A stretch of DNA of 9,145 bases, taken from Candidatus Avimonoglobus intestinipullorum. GTDB taxonomy: Bacteria > Bacillota > Clostridia > UBA1381. Shown here one piece after another: positions 1-6,354 of this stretch. The stretch spans positions 1-9,145 of the forward strand of contig DVND01000120.1 in NCBI GenBank assembly GCA_018714645.1, given 5' to 3'. Within the stretch, counting starts at the first letter, position 1. Every line of letters begins with the position of its first letter. The translations under genes and the position numbers were made by a program. Below the pieces are notes generated by a model that was not told the origin of the DNA, did no database searches, and saw nothing but the letters and a program-made list of their open reading frames with translations.

Positions 1-15
1 ACCGTCACAGGTTGA

Positions 16-147
16 AGGGTCGCGGGATTGAGAATGGGCCGGTTTTTAGAAGGAGGTTTTTTAGGCCGGGAAAATGGGCGGCTATTTCTCACGTCCAGGG
101 GTGTGGACATCAGTAATTCCATCATGTGTGAATTCCTCTTAAATTAG
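16..147 (+). CDS. hemW: C-terminal tail of HemW-like radical SAM protein (partial, frame interrupted)
   Basis: Read from position 16, this frame gives 43 residues and a TAG stop. The end, RLFLTSRGVDISNSIMCEFL, matches the closing pattern of HemW (formerly called oxygen-independent coproporphyrinogen oxidase-like; now regarded as a heme chaperone of the radical SAM family), whose last residues usually read R-L-x-L-T-x-x-G-x-D-x-S-N-x-[IV]-x-x-E-F-L. The preceding GRFLEGGFL also fits that domain. The position directly upstream of hrcA is the common Firmicute order lepA-hemW-hrcA. Oddity: the same frame has an in-frame TGA at 13-15, so the main body of the gene must lie in another frame (a frameshift, real or from sequencing) or the gene is broken. 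Only 15 bases lie further left, so this cannot be settled here. The family call rests on the short tail alone. Confidence 0.6.
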   Translation, partial: RVAGLRMGRFLEGGFLGRENGRLFLTSRGVDISNSIMCEFLLN

Positions 148-200
148 ATGAAGTTTTATCGGCAAATTTATGAATATTTTGTAAAAATCCAAATATACTC

Positions 201-229
201 TTGACATTTTATTGGAATAGTGCTATTTT
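201..229 (+). promoter_or_regulatory. Sigma-A promoter of hrcA-grpE-dnaK, extended -10
   Basis: A consensus -35 box TTGACA (201-206) is followed after 17 bases by TATTTT (224-229). The weaker -10 is helped by TGC directly in front, forming an extended -10. The expected transcription start is about 235-237, where the CIRCE element begins. The surrounding 148-236 stretch is markedly AT-rich compared with the genes. Confidence 0.85.
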
Positions 230-236
230 ATAGTTG

Positions 237-263
237 TTAGCACTCGAAAGGGTTGAGTGCTAA
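237..263 (+). promoter_or_regulatory. CIRCE operator (HrcA binding site)
   Basis: The sequence is a perfect match to the CIRCE consensus: TTAGCACTC (237-245), a 9-base spacer, then GAGTGCTAA (255-263). CIRCE is the established operator of the HrcA repressor. Here it starts at the predicted transcription start, so bound HrcA would block initiation, and the inverted repeat would also lie at the 5' end of the mRNA. Its position in front of hrcA implies autoregulation. No other copy was seen in the window, including upstream of dnaJ. Confidence 0.97.
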
Positions 264-298
264 TATTCGGAGGATTGTTTTTATTCGAGGTGGCAGAG

Positions 299-1354
299 AT
301 GGAATTGAATGAACGGAAAAAATTGATCCTGAAAGCCATTATTGACGAATACATGGGAACCGCCGAACCGGTGGGCTCCCGTGCAATTTCCAAGCGGGAG
401 GAGCTGGGGCTTTCCAGCGCGACCATCCGCAATGAAATGGCAGATTTGGAGGAGATGGGCTATCTGGTGCAGCCGCACACTTCTGCCGGGCGCATCCCAT
501 CTGATATGGGGTACCGTTTTTACGTCAATTCTTTGATGAGCCGGTACCAGATGAGTGTGGAAGCCGTTGAACGCCTGCGGGCGGAGATGGAGCAGAAAGT
601 CACTCAATTGGAGATGCTCATTAAAAAGGCCAGCGTGATTACGACGCTGCTGACCAACTATACCACGGTGATTTCCACGCCGGATTTAAACGGGGCGGAA
701 ATTAAAAAAGTGGACTTGGTCAGCCTTGGCGGCGGCGTGGTGATGATTGTGATCATCACAAAGGCGGGGGCCATCAAAAATAAGGTCGTTTCCATGGGCG
801 TGGACGAGGGGATTGTGACGGAACTCTCTGAAATCCTGAACCGGGCCCTGTCCGGGCTGATGGCGCAGGATATCACGTTTGCAAAGATTCAGGAAATGCA
901 GAAGGAAATTGAACAGAGGCTGGATTTGACGCCGAAAATCCTTGTGAATATTTTAAATTTTGTGTATGAGGCAATTGAAGCCTTGGATGAAACGGAGATT
1001 TACATTGAAAATACCAAGTCGATCCTCCGATATCCCGAGTACAGCAATGTGGAAAAAGCGCAGAAGCTGCTGACGTTGCTGGAGGATGAAAAGAACCTGA
1101 AGCAGATGATCGCATCGGATGACGGGAAGTCGGGCGTGCATATAAAAATCGGCAAGGAAAATCAATTTGAGGAACTGGCGGACTGCTCTCTGGTGACCGT
1201 CGATTATTCCATTAACGGGAAATCGGCCGGGAAGCTTGGGGTCATCGGCCCAAAGCGCATGGATTATGCAAAAGTGGTCGCGAGTTTGGATTGTATTTCC
1301 AATCATATAGATAAAATACTGTATCAATTATATATAGGAGAAGGAGAGGGATAG
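299..1354 (+). CDS. hrcA: Heat-inducible transcription repressor HrcA
   Basis: HrcA represses chaperone operons by binding CIRCE; in other Firmicutes its active form depends on GroEL, so free chaperone reports heat stress. The 351 residues are the normal family length. The N-terminal winged-helix domain carries family signatures SSATIRNEMADLEEMGY (about 39-55) and HTSAGRIPSDMGYR (60-73). The rest corresponds to the dimerisation and inserted domains. I chose the ATG at 299 because GAGGTGG (287-293) is a good ribosome-binding site and the protein then begins MELNERKKLIL, as in homologues. The frame is open further upstream to a GTG at 257, but that codon lies inside CIRCE and would add 14 non-conserved residues. 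The stop codon shares one base with the grpE start, which points to coupled translation. Confidence 0.96.
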   Translation: MELNERKKLILKAIIDEYMGTAEPVGSRAISKREELGLSSATIRNEMADLEEMGYLVQPHTSAGRIPSDMGYRFYVNSLMSRYQMSVEAVERLRAEMEQKVTQLEMLIKKASVITTLLTNYTTVISTPDLNGAEIKKVDLVSLGGGVVMIVIITKAGAIKNKVVSMGVDEGIVTELSEILNRALSGLMAQDITFAKIQEMQKEIEQRLDLTPKILVNILNFVYEAIEALDETEIYIENTKSILRYPEYSNVEKAQKLLTLLEDEKNLKQMIASDDGKSGVHIKIGKENQFEELADCSLVTVDYSINGKSAGKLGVIGPKRMDYAKVVASLDCISNHIDKILYQLYIGEGEG

Positions 1355-1890
1355 TGTTGTCCAAGGAAAAAGAAAAAAAAGACGAAAATGAAATCCTGGA
1401 AGAGGCTGTGGAACAGCAGGAGGAATCGCCCGCCGAAGAGCAGCCGGAGGAGGATTTGCAGGAAAAAATCAAGGAATGGGAAGACAAATACATGCGGCTG
1501 TACGCGGAGTTTGATAACTACCAGAAGCGTTCCACGCGGGAAAAAGACGCCCGCTATGCCGACGCGGTGATTGACACTGTGGAAGCGTTCCTGCCGGTCT
1601 ATGACAATCTGGAACGGGCGCTGGCGGTGGAGGTCGAAGGCGAAGAAGCAAAAAAGGTGCTCACCGGCGTGGAGTTAGTCGCAAAGCAGATGAAGGATGT
1701 CTTGCAGAATTTAGGCGTGACGCAGATCAATGCGCTCGGCGAAGAATTTGACCCCAACCTGCACAATGCGGTGATGCATGTGGAGGATGAAAACGTCACG
1801 GAAAATACCATTGTGGAAGAGTTTATGAAGGGCTACATATACAACGGCGAACGGGTTGTCCGCCACAGTATGGTCAAGGTAGCAAATTAA
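1354..1890 (+). CDS. grpE: Nucleotide exchange factor GrpE
   Basis: GrpE is the cytoplasmic dimeric co-chaperone that releases ADP from DnaK. The 178-residue product has the usual plan. A highly charged Lys/Glu-rich, probably disordered N-terminus (about 1-40) is followed by a long coiled-coil helix with the signature AEFDNYQKRSTREK. A C-terminal beta domain ends GYIYNGERVVRHSMVKVAN, close to the conserved GYxxxxRVxRxxxVxV end of the family. Translation starts at GTG 1354, which overlaps the hrcA TAG by one base; AAGGAG at 1341-1346 sits seven bases before it. A TTG directly after the GTG is a less likely alternative start. The 30-base gap to dnaK contains only an AT-rich stretch and the dnaK ribosome-binding site, so the three genes should be one transcript. 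Confidence 0.96.
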   Translation: MLSKEKEKKDENEILEEAVEQQEESPAEEQPEEDLQEKIKEWEDKYMRLYAEFDNYQKRSTREKDARYADAVIDTVEAFLPVYDNLERALAVEVEGEEAKKVLTGVELVAKQMKDVLQNLGVTQINALGEEFDPNLHNAVMHVEDENVTENTIVEEFMKGYIYNGERVVRHSMVKVAN

Positions 1891-1920
1891 ATTAATTTAT
1901 TATATCAAGGAGGAGTTATT

Positions 1921-3777
1921 ATGTCAAAGATTATTGGGATAGACTTGGGAACAACGAATTCATGTGTGGCGGTAATTGAAGGCGGGAACCCGACCGTCAT
2001 TGCAAATTCCGAAGGCGCACGGACGACACCGTCTGTTGTTGCCTTTAAAAAGGACGGCGAACGAATTGTCGGCGAGCCGGCAAAGCGGCAGGCCGTCACA
2101 AACGCGGACCGGACAATCATGTCCATCAAGCGTGAAATGGGGACGAATTACACCGTTACAATTGATGGGAAAAACTATACGCCCCCGGAAATTTCTGCAA
2201 TGATCCTCTCCAAGCTGAAAGCGGATGCGGAGAGCTATCTTGGTGAAACGGTGACACAGGCTGTCATCACTGTTCCGGCATATTTCAGCGATTCCCAGCG
2301 CCAGGCGACGAAGGACGCCGGGAAAATCGCAGGGTTGGAAGTACTGCGTATCATCAACGAGCCGACGGCCGCGGCCTTGGCTTACGGCATGAACGACAGC
2401 GACCAAAAGGTCATGGTATATGACCTGGGCGGCGGTACGTTCGATGTATCCATTCTGGAAATTGGCGACGGCGTGTTTGAAGTGTTGTCCACCAACGGTG
2501 ATACCCGTTTGGGCGGCGACGATTTCGACAACCGTATTATTGATTATTTGGCAACTGAATTTAAGAAAGAATCGGGAATTGACCTGAGAAATGATAAAAT
2601 GGCGATGCAGCGGCTGAAGGAAGCGGCTGAGAAAGCGAAAAAAGAGCTTTCCGGAACCATGACCACCAACATCAACCTGCCGTTTATCACCACAGATGAA
2701 ACCGGCCCGAAGCATTTGGATTTGAACCTGACAAGGGCAAAATTTGACGAATTGACAGCAGACCTTGTCCAGAAGACCATCACCTGCATCCGTAACGCTA
2801 TGAGCGATGCAGGGCTTTCAAAAAATGATATCAATACGGTGCTTTTGGTAGGTGGTTCTTCCAGGATCCCGGCGGTACAGGAAGCCGTGAAAAATGAAAT
2901 GGGCCAGGAGCCGCATAAGGGCATTAACCCGGATGAATGCGTTGCAATCGGCGCGGCGGTACAGGCCGGTGTTTTGGGCGGCGATGTGAAGGATTTGCTG
3001 CTGCTGGATGTAACCCCACTGTCATTGGGTATCGAAACCATGGGCGGTGTATTTACCCGCTTGATTGATAGAAATACCACCATCCCGACAAAGAAATCGC
3101 AGATTTTCTCCACCGCCGCAGACGGGCAGACCAGTGTGGAGGTGCATGTGTTGCAGGGCGAGCGCGACATGGCGCAGTACAATAAGACCCTGGGCCGTTT
3201 CAGCTTGACGGGGATCGCTCCCGCGCCGCGCGGTGTGCCGCAGATTGAAGTTACATTTGACATTGACGCAAACGGCATTGTAAAAGTGTCCGCGAAAGAT
3301 ATGGCCACAGGCAATGAACAGAAAATTACCATTACATCTTCTTCTAACCTGAGCGAGGAAGACATCGACAAGGCTGTGAAAGAAGCGGAAAAATATGCGG
3401 AAGAGGACAAGAAGCGCAGAGAAGAAGTGGAAATCCGCAACAACGCGGAAAGCCTTGTATACCAGTCGGAAAAGACGCTGAATGAATTGGGCGATAAAGT
3501 CGACGCCGCTGACAAGAGCAATATCCAGGCGGAGATTGAAAAGACCAAAAAAGCGCTGGAGGGGACTGACGCTGCGGCGATTAAAGCGGCGGCGGACAGC
3601 TTGCAGCAGGCGTTCTATAAGGTATCTGAAAAAATGTACCAGCAGGCGAACTCACAGGGCGCGCAAGGCGGCCAGGGCTTTAACCCGAACGACGCGCAGC
3701 AGCAGGGGCCGCAAAACGGCGGCGCGGACAACGTCTATGAGGCGGATTACCGCGAAGTGGACAACGACAATAAGTAA
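1921..3777 (+). CDS. dnaK: Molecular chaperone DnaK (Hsp70)
   Basis: DnaK is the ATP-driven chaperone that binds exposed hydrophobic peptides together with DnaJ and GrpE. All landmark motifs are present in 618 residues: phosphate-1 loop IDLGTTNS (7-14), VPAYFSDSQRQAT (118-130), phosphate-2 loop VYDLGGGTFDVS (166-177), adenosine motif LVGGSSRIP (309-317), and the interdomain linker DLLLLD (358-363). The substrate-binding beta domain follows, with the helical lid after about 475. The tail is Gln/Gly/Asn-rich and ends in acidic residues. The length fits the Gram-positive DnaK group, which lacks a roughly 24-residue insertion found in proteobacterial DnaK. The start is certain: ATG with AAGGAGGAG at 1907-1915. 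It is the last gene of the CIRCE-controlled transcript and is followed by a hairpin. Confidence 0.99.
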   Translation: MSKIIGIDLGTTNSCVAVIEGGNPTVIANSEGARTTPSVVAFKKDGERIVGEPAKRQAVTNADRTIMSIKREMGTNYTVTIDGKNYTPPEISAMILSKLKADAESYLGETVTQAVITVPAYFSDSQRQATKDAGKIAGLEVLRIINEPTAAALAYGMNDSDQKVMVYDLGGGTFDVSILEIGDGVFEVLSTNGDTRLGGDDFDNRIIDYLATEFKKESGIDLRNDKMAMQRLKEAAEKAKKELSGTMTTNINLPFITTDETGPKHLDLNLTRAKFDELTADLVQKTITCIRNAMSDAGLSKNDINTVLLVGGSSRIPAVQEAVKNEMGQEPHKGINPDECVAIGAAVQAGVLGGDVKDLLLLDVTPLSLGIETMGGVFTRLIDRNTTIPTKKSQIFSTAADGQTSVEVHVLQGERDMAQYNKTLGRFSLTGIAPAPRGVPQIEVTFDIDANGIVKVSAKDMATGNEQKITITSSSNLSEEDIDKAVKEAEKYAEEDKKRREEVEIRNNAESLVYQSEKTLNELGDKVDAADKSNIQAEIEKTKKALEGTDAAAIKAAADSLQQAFYKVSEKMYQQANSQGAQGGQGFNPNDAQQQGPQNGGADNVYEADYREVDNDNK

Positions 3778-3786
3778 ATAACAGGC

Positions 3787-3813
3787 AAAACCGCTCCTGG
3801 AGCGGTTTTACTT
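3787..3813 (+). terminator. Hairpin after dnaK, probable intrinsic terminator or attenuator
   Basis: AAAACCGCTC (3787-3796) pairs with GAGCGGTTTT (3800-3809) around a three-base loop, giving a 10-bp stem that starts ten bases after the dnaK stop. The tract after the stem is only TTTTACTT, which is short and interrupted, so termination may be partial. A separate promoter for dnaJ lies just downstream, which supports a transcript boundary here. Confidence 0.65.
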
Positions 3814-3843
3814 GCGTTTGCGGGCGAAGGTTGCAATTTGCTC

Positions 3844-3872
3844 TTTACAACTTCGTACGGAATGCATATAAT
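3844..3872 (+). promoter_or_regulatory. Sigma-A promoter of dnaJ
   Basis: TTTACA (3844-3849) and a perfect TATAAT (3867-3872) are separated by exactly 17 bases. The expected start is near 3879, about 24 bases before the dnaJ start codon. No CIRCE or other inverted repeat overlaps it, so this promoter would be constitutive or controlled in a way not visible here. Confidence 0.85.
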
Positions 3873-3902
3873 AGAAGAAGTGAGATTTGGCAGGTGAGTG
3901 TA

Positions 3903-5039
3903 TTGGCAGATAAAAGAGACTATTATGAGGTATTAGGTGTACAGCGGGGCGCTTCCGAGGAAGAGATCAAGAAGGCGTACCGGAAGGAAGCGAAAAAATA
4001 CCATCCGGATCTGCATCCGGGGGATAAAGCCGCGGAGGCGAAATTCAAAGAAATCAACGAGGCATATGAGGTGCTCTCTGACAGTGATAAAAAAGCGCGC
4101 TACGACCAATTTGGGCATGCGGGCGTCGATCCGAACTTCAACGGGGGAGGCGCCGGCGGGGCCGGTTTTGGCGGCTTTGACTTTGGGGATATTTTTTCCG
4201 ATATTTTTGGCGGCGGCTTTGGGTTCGGCGGCAGTACGCGCCGCAATGGGCCCGTGCGCGGGAGGGATATCCATCAGAGCGTAGAGGTGACATTTGAGGA
4301 GGCGGCGTTTGGCTGTAAAAAAAGCTTGAACATTACCCGCCAGGAGGATTGCCATACCTGCGGGGGCAGCGGCGCGAAGCCCGGTACCAGCCCTGTGACC
4401 TGTCAGCGCTGCGGCGGGACGGGGCAGGTAAAAACCCAGACACGGACGCCGCTGGGCTATATGACTAACGTTTCGACCTGCCCGGATTGCCACGGTGAAG
4501 GGAAGGTTGTGACCGACCCATGCCGTGATTGCCGCGGGACGGGGAAGGTACGAAAAACCAAAACCATTGAAATCGATATCCCGCAGGGGATCAATGACGG
4601 ACAGACCATGCAGATTTCGGGTCAGGGCGAGCCGGGGATGCGTGGCGGCCCGGCAGGGGATTTGCTGATTTCCGTCCGCATTAAACCTCACAGTATGTTT
4701 AAGCGGGATGAGTTTAACGTACACATTGAAATCCCAATTACGTTTGTACAGGCGGCGTTGGGGGCAACGCTGAAAGTGCCGACATTGGACGGCGTGGTGG
4801 AATATGACATCCCTGAGGGGACGCAGACCGGGTCTGTGTTCCGCCTGCGCGGAAAGGGCATTCCGTTTATCCGCGGCAGAGGCCGCGGCGACCAGTATGT
4901 GACGGTGGTGGTGGAAGTGCCGAAGAACTTGTCGCAAAAGCAGAAAGAAGCCCTGAGGGCGTTTGACGCGTTGTCAGAAGGGAAAAATTATAAGCAGCAA
5001 AAGGGATTTTTTGATAAAATGAAGGACTTTTTGAAATGA
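3903..5039 (+). CDS. dnaJ: Chaperone protein DnaJ (Hsp40, class A)
   Basis: DnaJ delivers unfolded clients to DnaK and stimulates its ATPase. The 378-residue product is a complete type I Hsp40. It has a J domain with the HPD motif at 34-36, a Gly/Phe-rich region (about 81-110, with the DIFSDIFGG element), and a zinc-binding domain with four CXXCXGXG repeats (Cys150/153, 167/170, 193/196, 207/210). Two beta-sandwich client domains follow, then a Lys-rich C-terminus. I chose TTG 3903 because AGGTGA (3892-3897) is correctly spaced and the product then begins MADKRDYYEVLGV like its homologues; the frame is open upstream but those residues are not family-like. It has its own promoter and is separated from dnaK by a hairpin. 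Its stop overlaps the next start as ATGA. Confidence 0.98.
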   Translation: MADKRDYYEVLGVQRGASEEEIKKAYRKEAKKYHPDLHPGDKAAEAKFKEINEAYEVLSDSDKKARYDQFGHAGVDPNFNGGGAGGAGFGGFDFGDIFSDIFGGGFGFGGSTRRNGPVRGRDIHQSVEVTFEEAAFGCKKSLNITRQEDCHTCGGSGAKPGTSPVTCQRCGGTGQVKTQTRTPLGYMTNVSTCPDCHGEGKVVTDPCRDCRGTGKVRKTKTIEIDIPQGINDGQTMQISGQGEPGMRGGPAGDLLISVRIKPHSMFKRDEFNVHIEIPITFVQAALGATLKVPTLDGVVEYDIPEGTQTGSVFRLRGKGIPFIRGRGRGDQYVTVVVEVPKNLSQKQKEALRAFDALSEGKNYKQQKGFFDKMKDFLK

Positions 5040-5596
5040 TGGGAACGATTAAAAACATACAGACGCCATTGACGAAAGAATTGATCCGGACGCTGCATGC
5101 CGGAGACAGCGTTTTACTGTCGGGTGTGATTTATACGGCGCGGGACGCCGCGCATGAGCGCATGACGCGGGAAAAAGCGGAAGGGAAACCCTATCCATTT
5201 GATTTGGAAGGCCAGGCGGTTTACTATGCCGGGCCATGCCCGGCGAAGCCCGGCGCGGTGATTGGGTCCTGCGGGCCGACCACTGCCGGGCGTATGGACG
5301 CATATACGCCCATGTTGCTGGATGATGGGCTTTCCGCCATGATCGGCAAGGGCGCGCGGAATGCCGCGGTATTTGACGCAATAAAGCGCAACGGCGCAGT
5401 ATATTTGGGCGCGATCGGCGGCGCGGGCGCGCTGATTGCCCAATCTATTAAAGCAGCGGAAGTGATTGCTTATGAGGATTTGGGCACTGAGGCGATTCGG
5501 CGGCTGGTAGTCGAAGAGATGCCTTTGGTTGTGTTGATTGACTGCGATGGAAATGACCTTTATAAACAAGGCCAGGCGGCCTATAGAACAATTTGA
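5036..5596 (+). CDS. Class I fumarate hydratase, C-terminal (beta) subunit, FumB/TtdB-like
   Basis: The 186-residue protein matches the beta subunit of two-part iron-sulfur hydro-lyases (Fumerase_C family), which hydrate fumarate to malate or dehydrate tartrate together with an alpha subunit that carries the [4Fe-4S] cluster. Visible signatures are YYAGPCPAKPG (63-73), GPTTAGRMDAYTP (80-92), KGARN (105-109), GAVYLGAIGGAGAL (120-133) and the terminal LVVEEMPLVVLIDCDGND. The substrate (fumarate or tartrate) cannot be decided from this subunit. Start: ATG 5036 overlaps the dnaJ stop; ATG 5039 is equally possible. GAAGGA at 5021-5026 is the ribosome-binding site, and translation is probably coupled to dnaJ. 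Oddity: the alpha-subunit gene, normally immediately upstream, is absent, so it must be encoded elsewhere or the protein acts differently. No Cys cluster ligands are expected in this half. Confidence 0.9.
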   Translation: MMGTIKNIQTPLTKELIRTLHAGDSVLLSGVIYTARDAAHERMTREKAEGKPYPFDLEGQAVYYAGPCPAKPGAVIGSCGPTTAGRMDAYTPMLLDDGLSAMIGKGARNAAVFDAIKRNGAVYLGAIGGAGALIAQSIKAAEVIAYEDLGTEAIRRLVVEEMPLVVLIDCDGNDLYKQGQAAYRTI

Positions 5597-5610
5597 AAGG
5601 GTGGGTACAT

Positions 5611-6234
5611 ATGAAAACGATCTTATTCCAGGGGGATTCCATTACGGACGCTGGGCGTGACCGTGAGAACTTCGGCGATTTGGGAAAGGGGTATCCCAAT
5701 CTGCTGGGCGCGGAAATCCAGTACAATTATCCCGAAGCGTACACGGTTCTGAATCGCGGGATCAGCGGGAACCGGGTGACGGATTTGCTGGCGCGGTGGA
5801 AAGTGGATTGCCTTAATTTAAAGCCGGATATTCTTTCCATCTTGATTGGCGTCAACGACGTCTGGCATGAGCTGGATTGGCAGAACGGCGTGGACACGGA
5901 ACGGTTTGAACTGGTTTACCGGATGCTTTTGGACGACGTGAAAAAAGCGCTGCCGGACACAAAAATTATTTTGATGGAGCCGTATCTTGTGAAAGGGGCT
6001 TCAACCGAAAAATATTGGGAAGCATTCAACGGGAATGTCGCCGAAAAAAGGGAAGCGGTGCGGCGCATTGCGAAAGAGTACAGCCTGCCGCTGGTGCCAC
6101 TCCAGGAAAAATTTGACACAGCTTCCAAACGCGCGCCGTCCACATATTGGTCGGCGGATGGTGTGCATCCGACTTTTGCTGGGCACGAATTGATTGCGCG
6201 CGCGTGGATGGAAGTGTTCGAAACAATTAGATGA
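5611..6234 (+). CDS. SGNH/GDSL-family hydrolase (esterase-like), cytoplasmic
   Basis: The product is 207 residues with all four SGNH blocks in order: GDS with catalytic Ser10 (QGDSITDAG), block II Gly53 in ISGNR, block III Asn82 in GVNDVW, and block V DGVHPT with Asp183 and His186. Family members hydrolyse ester bonds, often removing acetyl groups from sugars; the actual substrate is unknown. No signal peptide or membrane segment is visible, so it should be cytoplasmic. ATG 5611 is preceded by AGGGTGG (5598-5604); a TTG six codons earlier overlaps the fumarase stop and is less likely. The gap of 14 bases to the fumarase gene, with no promoter, places it last in the dnaJ transcript. A strong terminator follows at once. 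Confidence 0.9.
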   Translation: MKTILFQGDSITDAGRDRENFGDLGKGYPNLLGAEIQYNYPEAYTVLNRGISGNRVTDLLARWKVDCLNLKPDILSILIGVNDVWHELDWQNGVDTERFELVYRMLLDDVKKALPDTKIILMEPYLVKGASTEKYWEAFNGNVAEKREAVRRIAKEYSLPLVPLQEKFDTASKRAPSTYWSADGVHPTFAGHELIARAWMEVFETIR

Positions 6235-6266
6235 AAAAAGCCTGAGCAAACCGCTCAGGCTTTTTT
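6234..6266. terminator. Bidirectional intrinsic terminator
   Basis: GCCTGAGC (6240-6247) pairs with GCTCAGGC (6253-6260) around a five-base loop, with six A on the left and six T on the right. It therefore reads as a rho-independent terminator in both directions. On the plus strand it closes the dnaJ/fumarase/SGNH transcript, beginning at the last base of the SGNH stop codon. On the minus strand it closes the spoVM transcript, whose stop codon overlaps the first base of the stem-side tract (6266). Confidence 0.95.
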
Positions 6267-6337
6267 CAGTTCATTTTCAACACTGCCTTTACAATCCCGG
6301 AAAAGAACTTTGGCATTTTCATCACGACAATTTTCAT
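6266..6337 (-). CDS. spoVM: Stage V sporulation peptide SpoVM
   Basis: This is a 23-residue gene, too short for ordinary gene calling. Its core, MKMPKFFSGIVKAVL (residues 6-20), aligns without gaps to B. subtilis SpoVM (core IKLPKFLGGIVRAML, from memory). Pro9, Lys7, Lys10, Phe11, Gly14, Ile15, Val16, Ala18 and Leu20 coincide, as does the MK start. In B. subtilis SpoVM is an amphipathic helix that recognises the convex outer forespore membrane and anchors SpoIVA, the base of the spore coat; Pro9 is known there to matter for localisation. The ribosome-binding site AAGGAGGG (minus strand, 6345-6352) is excellent, seven bases from the ATG. The gene lies 17 bases after a small membrane-protein gene on the same strand and ends in a terminator. 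Ile6 of B. subtilis is Met here, a conservative change. Confidence 0.88.
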   Translation of the reverse strand: MKIVVMKMPKFFSGIVKAVLKMN

Positions 6338-6344
6338 ACAGACA

Positions 6345-6352
6345 CCCTCCTT
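6345..6352 (-). promoter_or_regulatory. Ribosome-binding site of spoVM
   Basis: On the minus strand the bases read AAGGAGGG, a near-perfect Shine-Dalgarno sequence with a seven-base spacer to the ATG at 6337. It lies in the short gap after the upstream gene. Its strength is a main reason for accepting so small an ORF as a real gene. Confidence 0.85.
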
Positions 6353-6354
6353 AA

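Noticed and set aside
37..69. Repeated GGCCGG blocks with an AAGGAGG between them that looks like a ribosome-binding site.
   Set aside because: The bases are explained as codons of the HemW-like tail, and the nearest ATG (74) is too far away and gives only 22 unremarkable residues.
1..125. Minus-strand open frame starting at ATG 125, with AAGAGGA in front, running off the left edge (Pro-rich).
   Set aside because: Its proline codons are CCC, CCA and CCT with no CCG, unlike the real genes here, and the opposite strand gives a convincing HemW C-terminus.
257..298. Longer HrcA start at GTG 257.
   Set aside because: The codon lies within the CIRCE right arm, has no ribosome-binding site, and adds 14 residues not seen in HrcA proteins; ATG 299 has a good site.
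2544..3548. 334-codon minus-strand open frame opposite dnaK (another at 1960-2715).
   Set aside because: These are antisense shadows of a highly conserved gene; the translations are Ser/Cys-rich without domain character and have no credible start signals.
3831..3902. Upstream extension of dnaJ to a TTG at 3831.
   Set aside because: The extension spans the dnaJ promoter, would precede the predicted transcript start, and replaces the canonical MADKRDYYEVLG start.
3933..4937. 334-codon minus-strand open frame opposite dnaJ.
   Set aside because: It is the antisense of a GC-rich, Gly-rich gene. The product is rich in Arg, Ala and Pro with no recognisable motifs.
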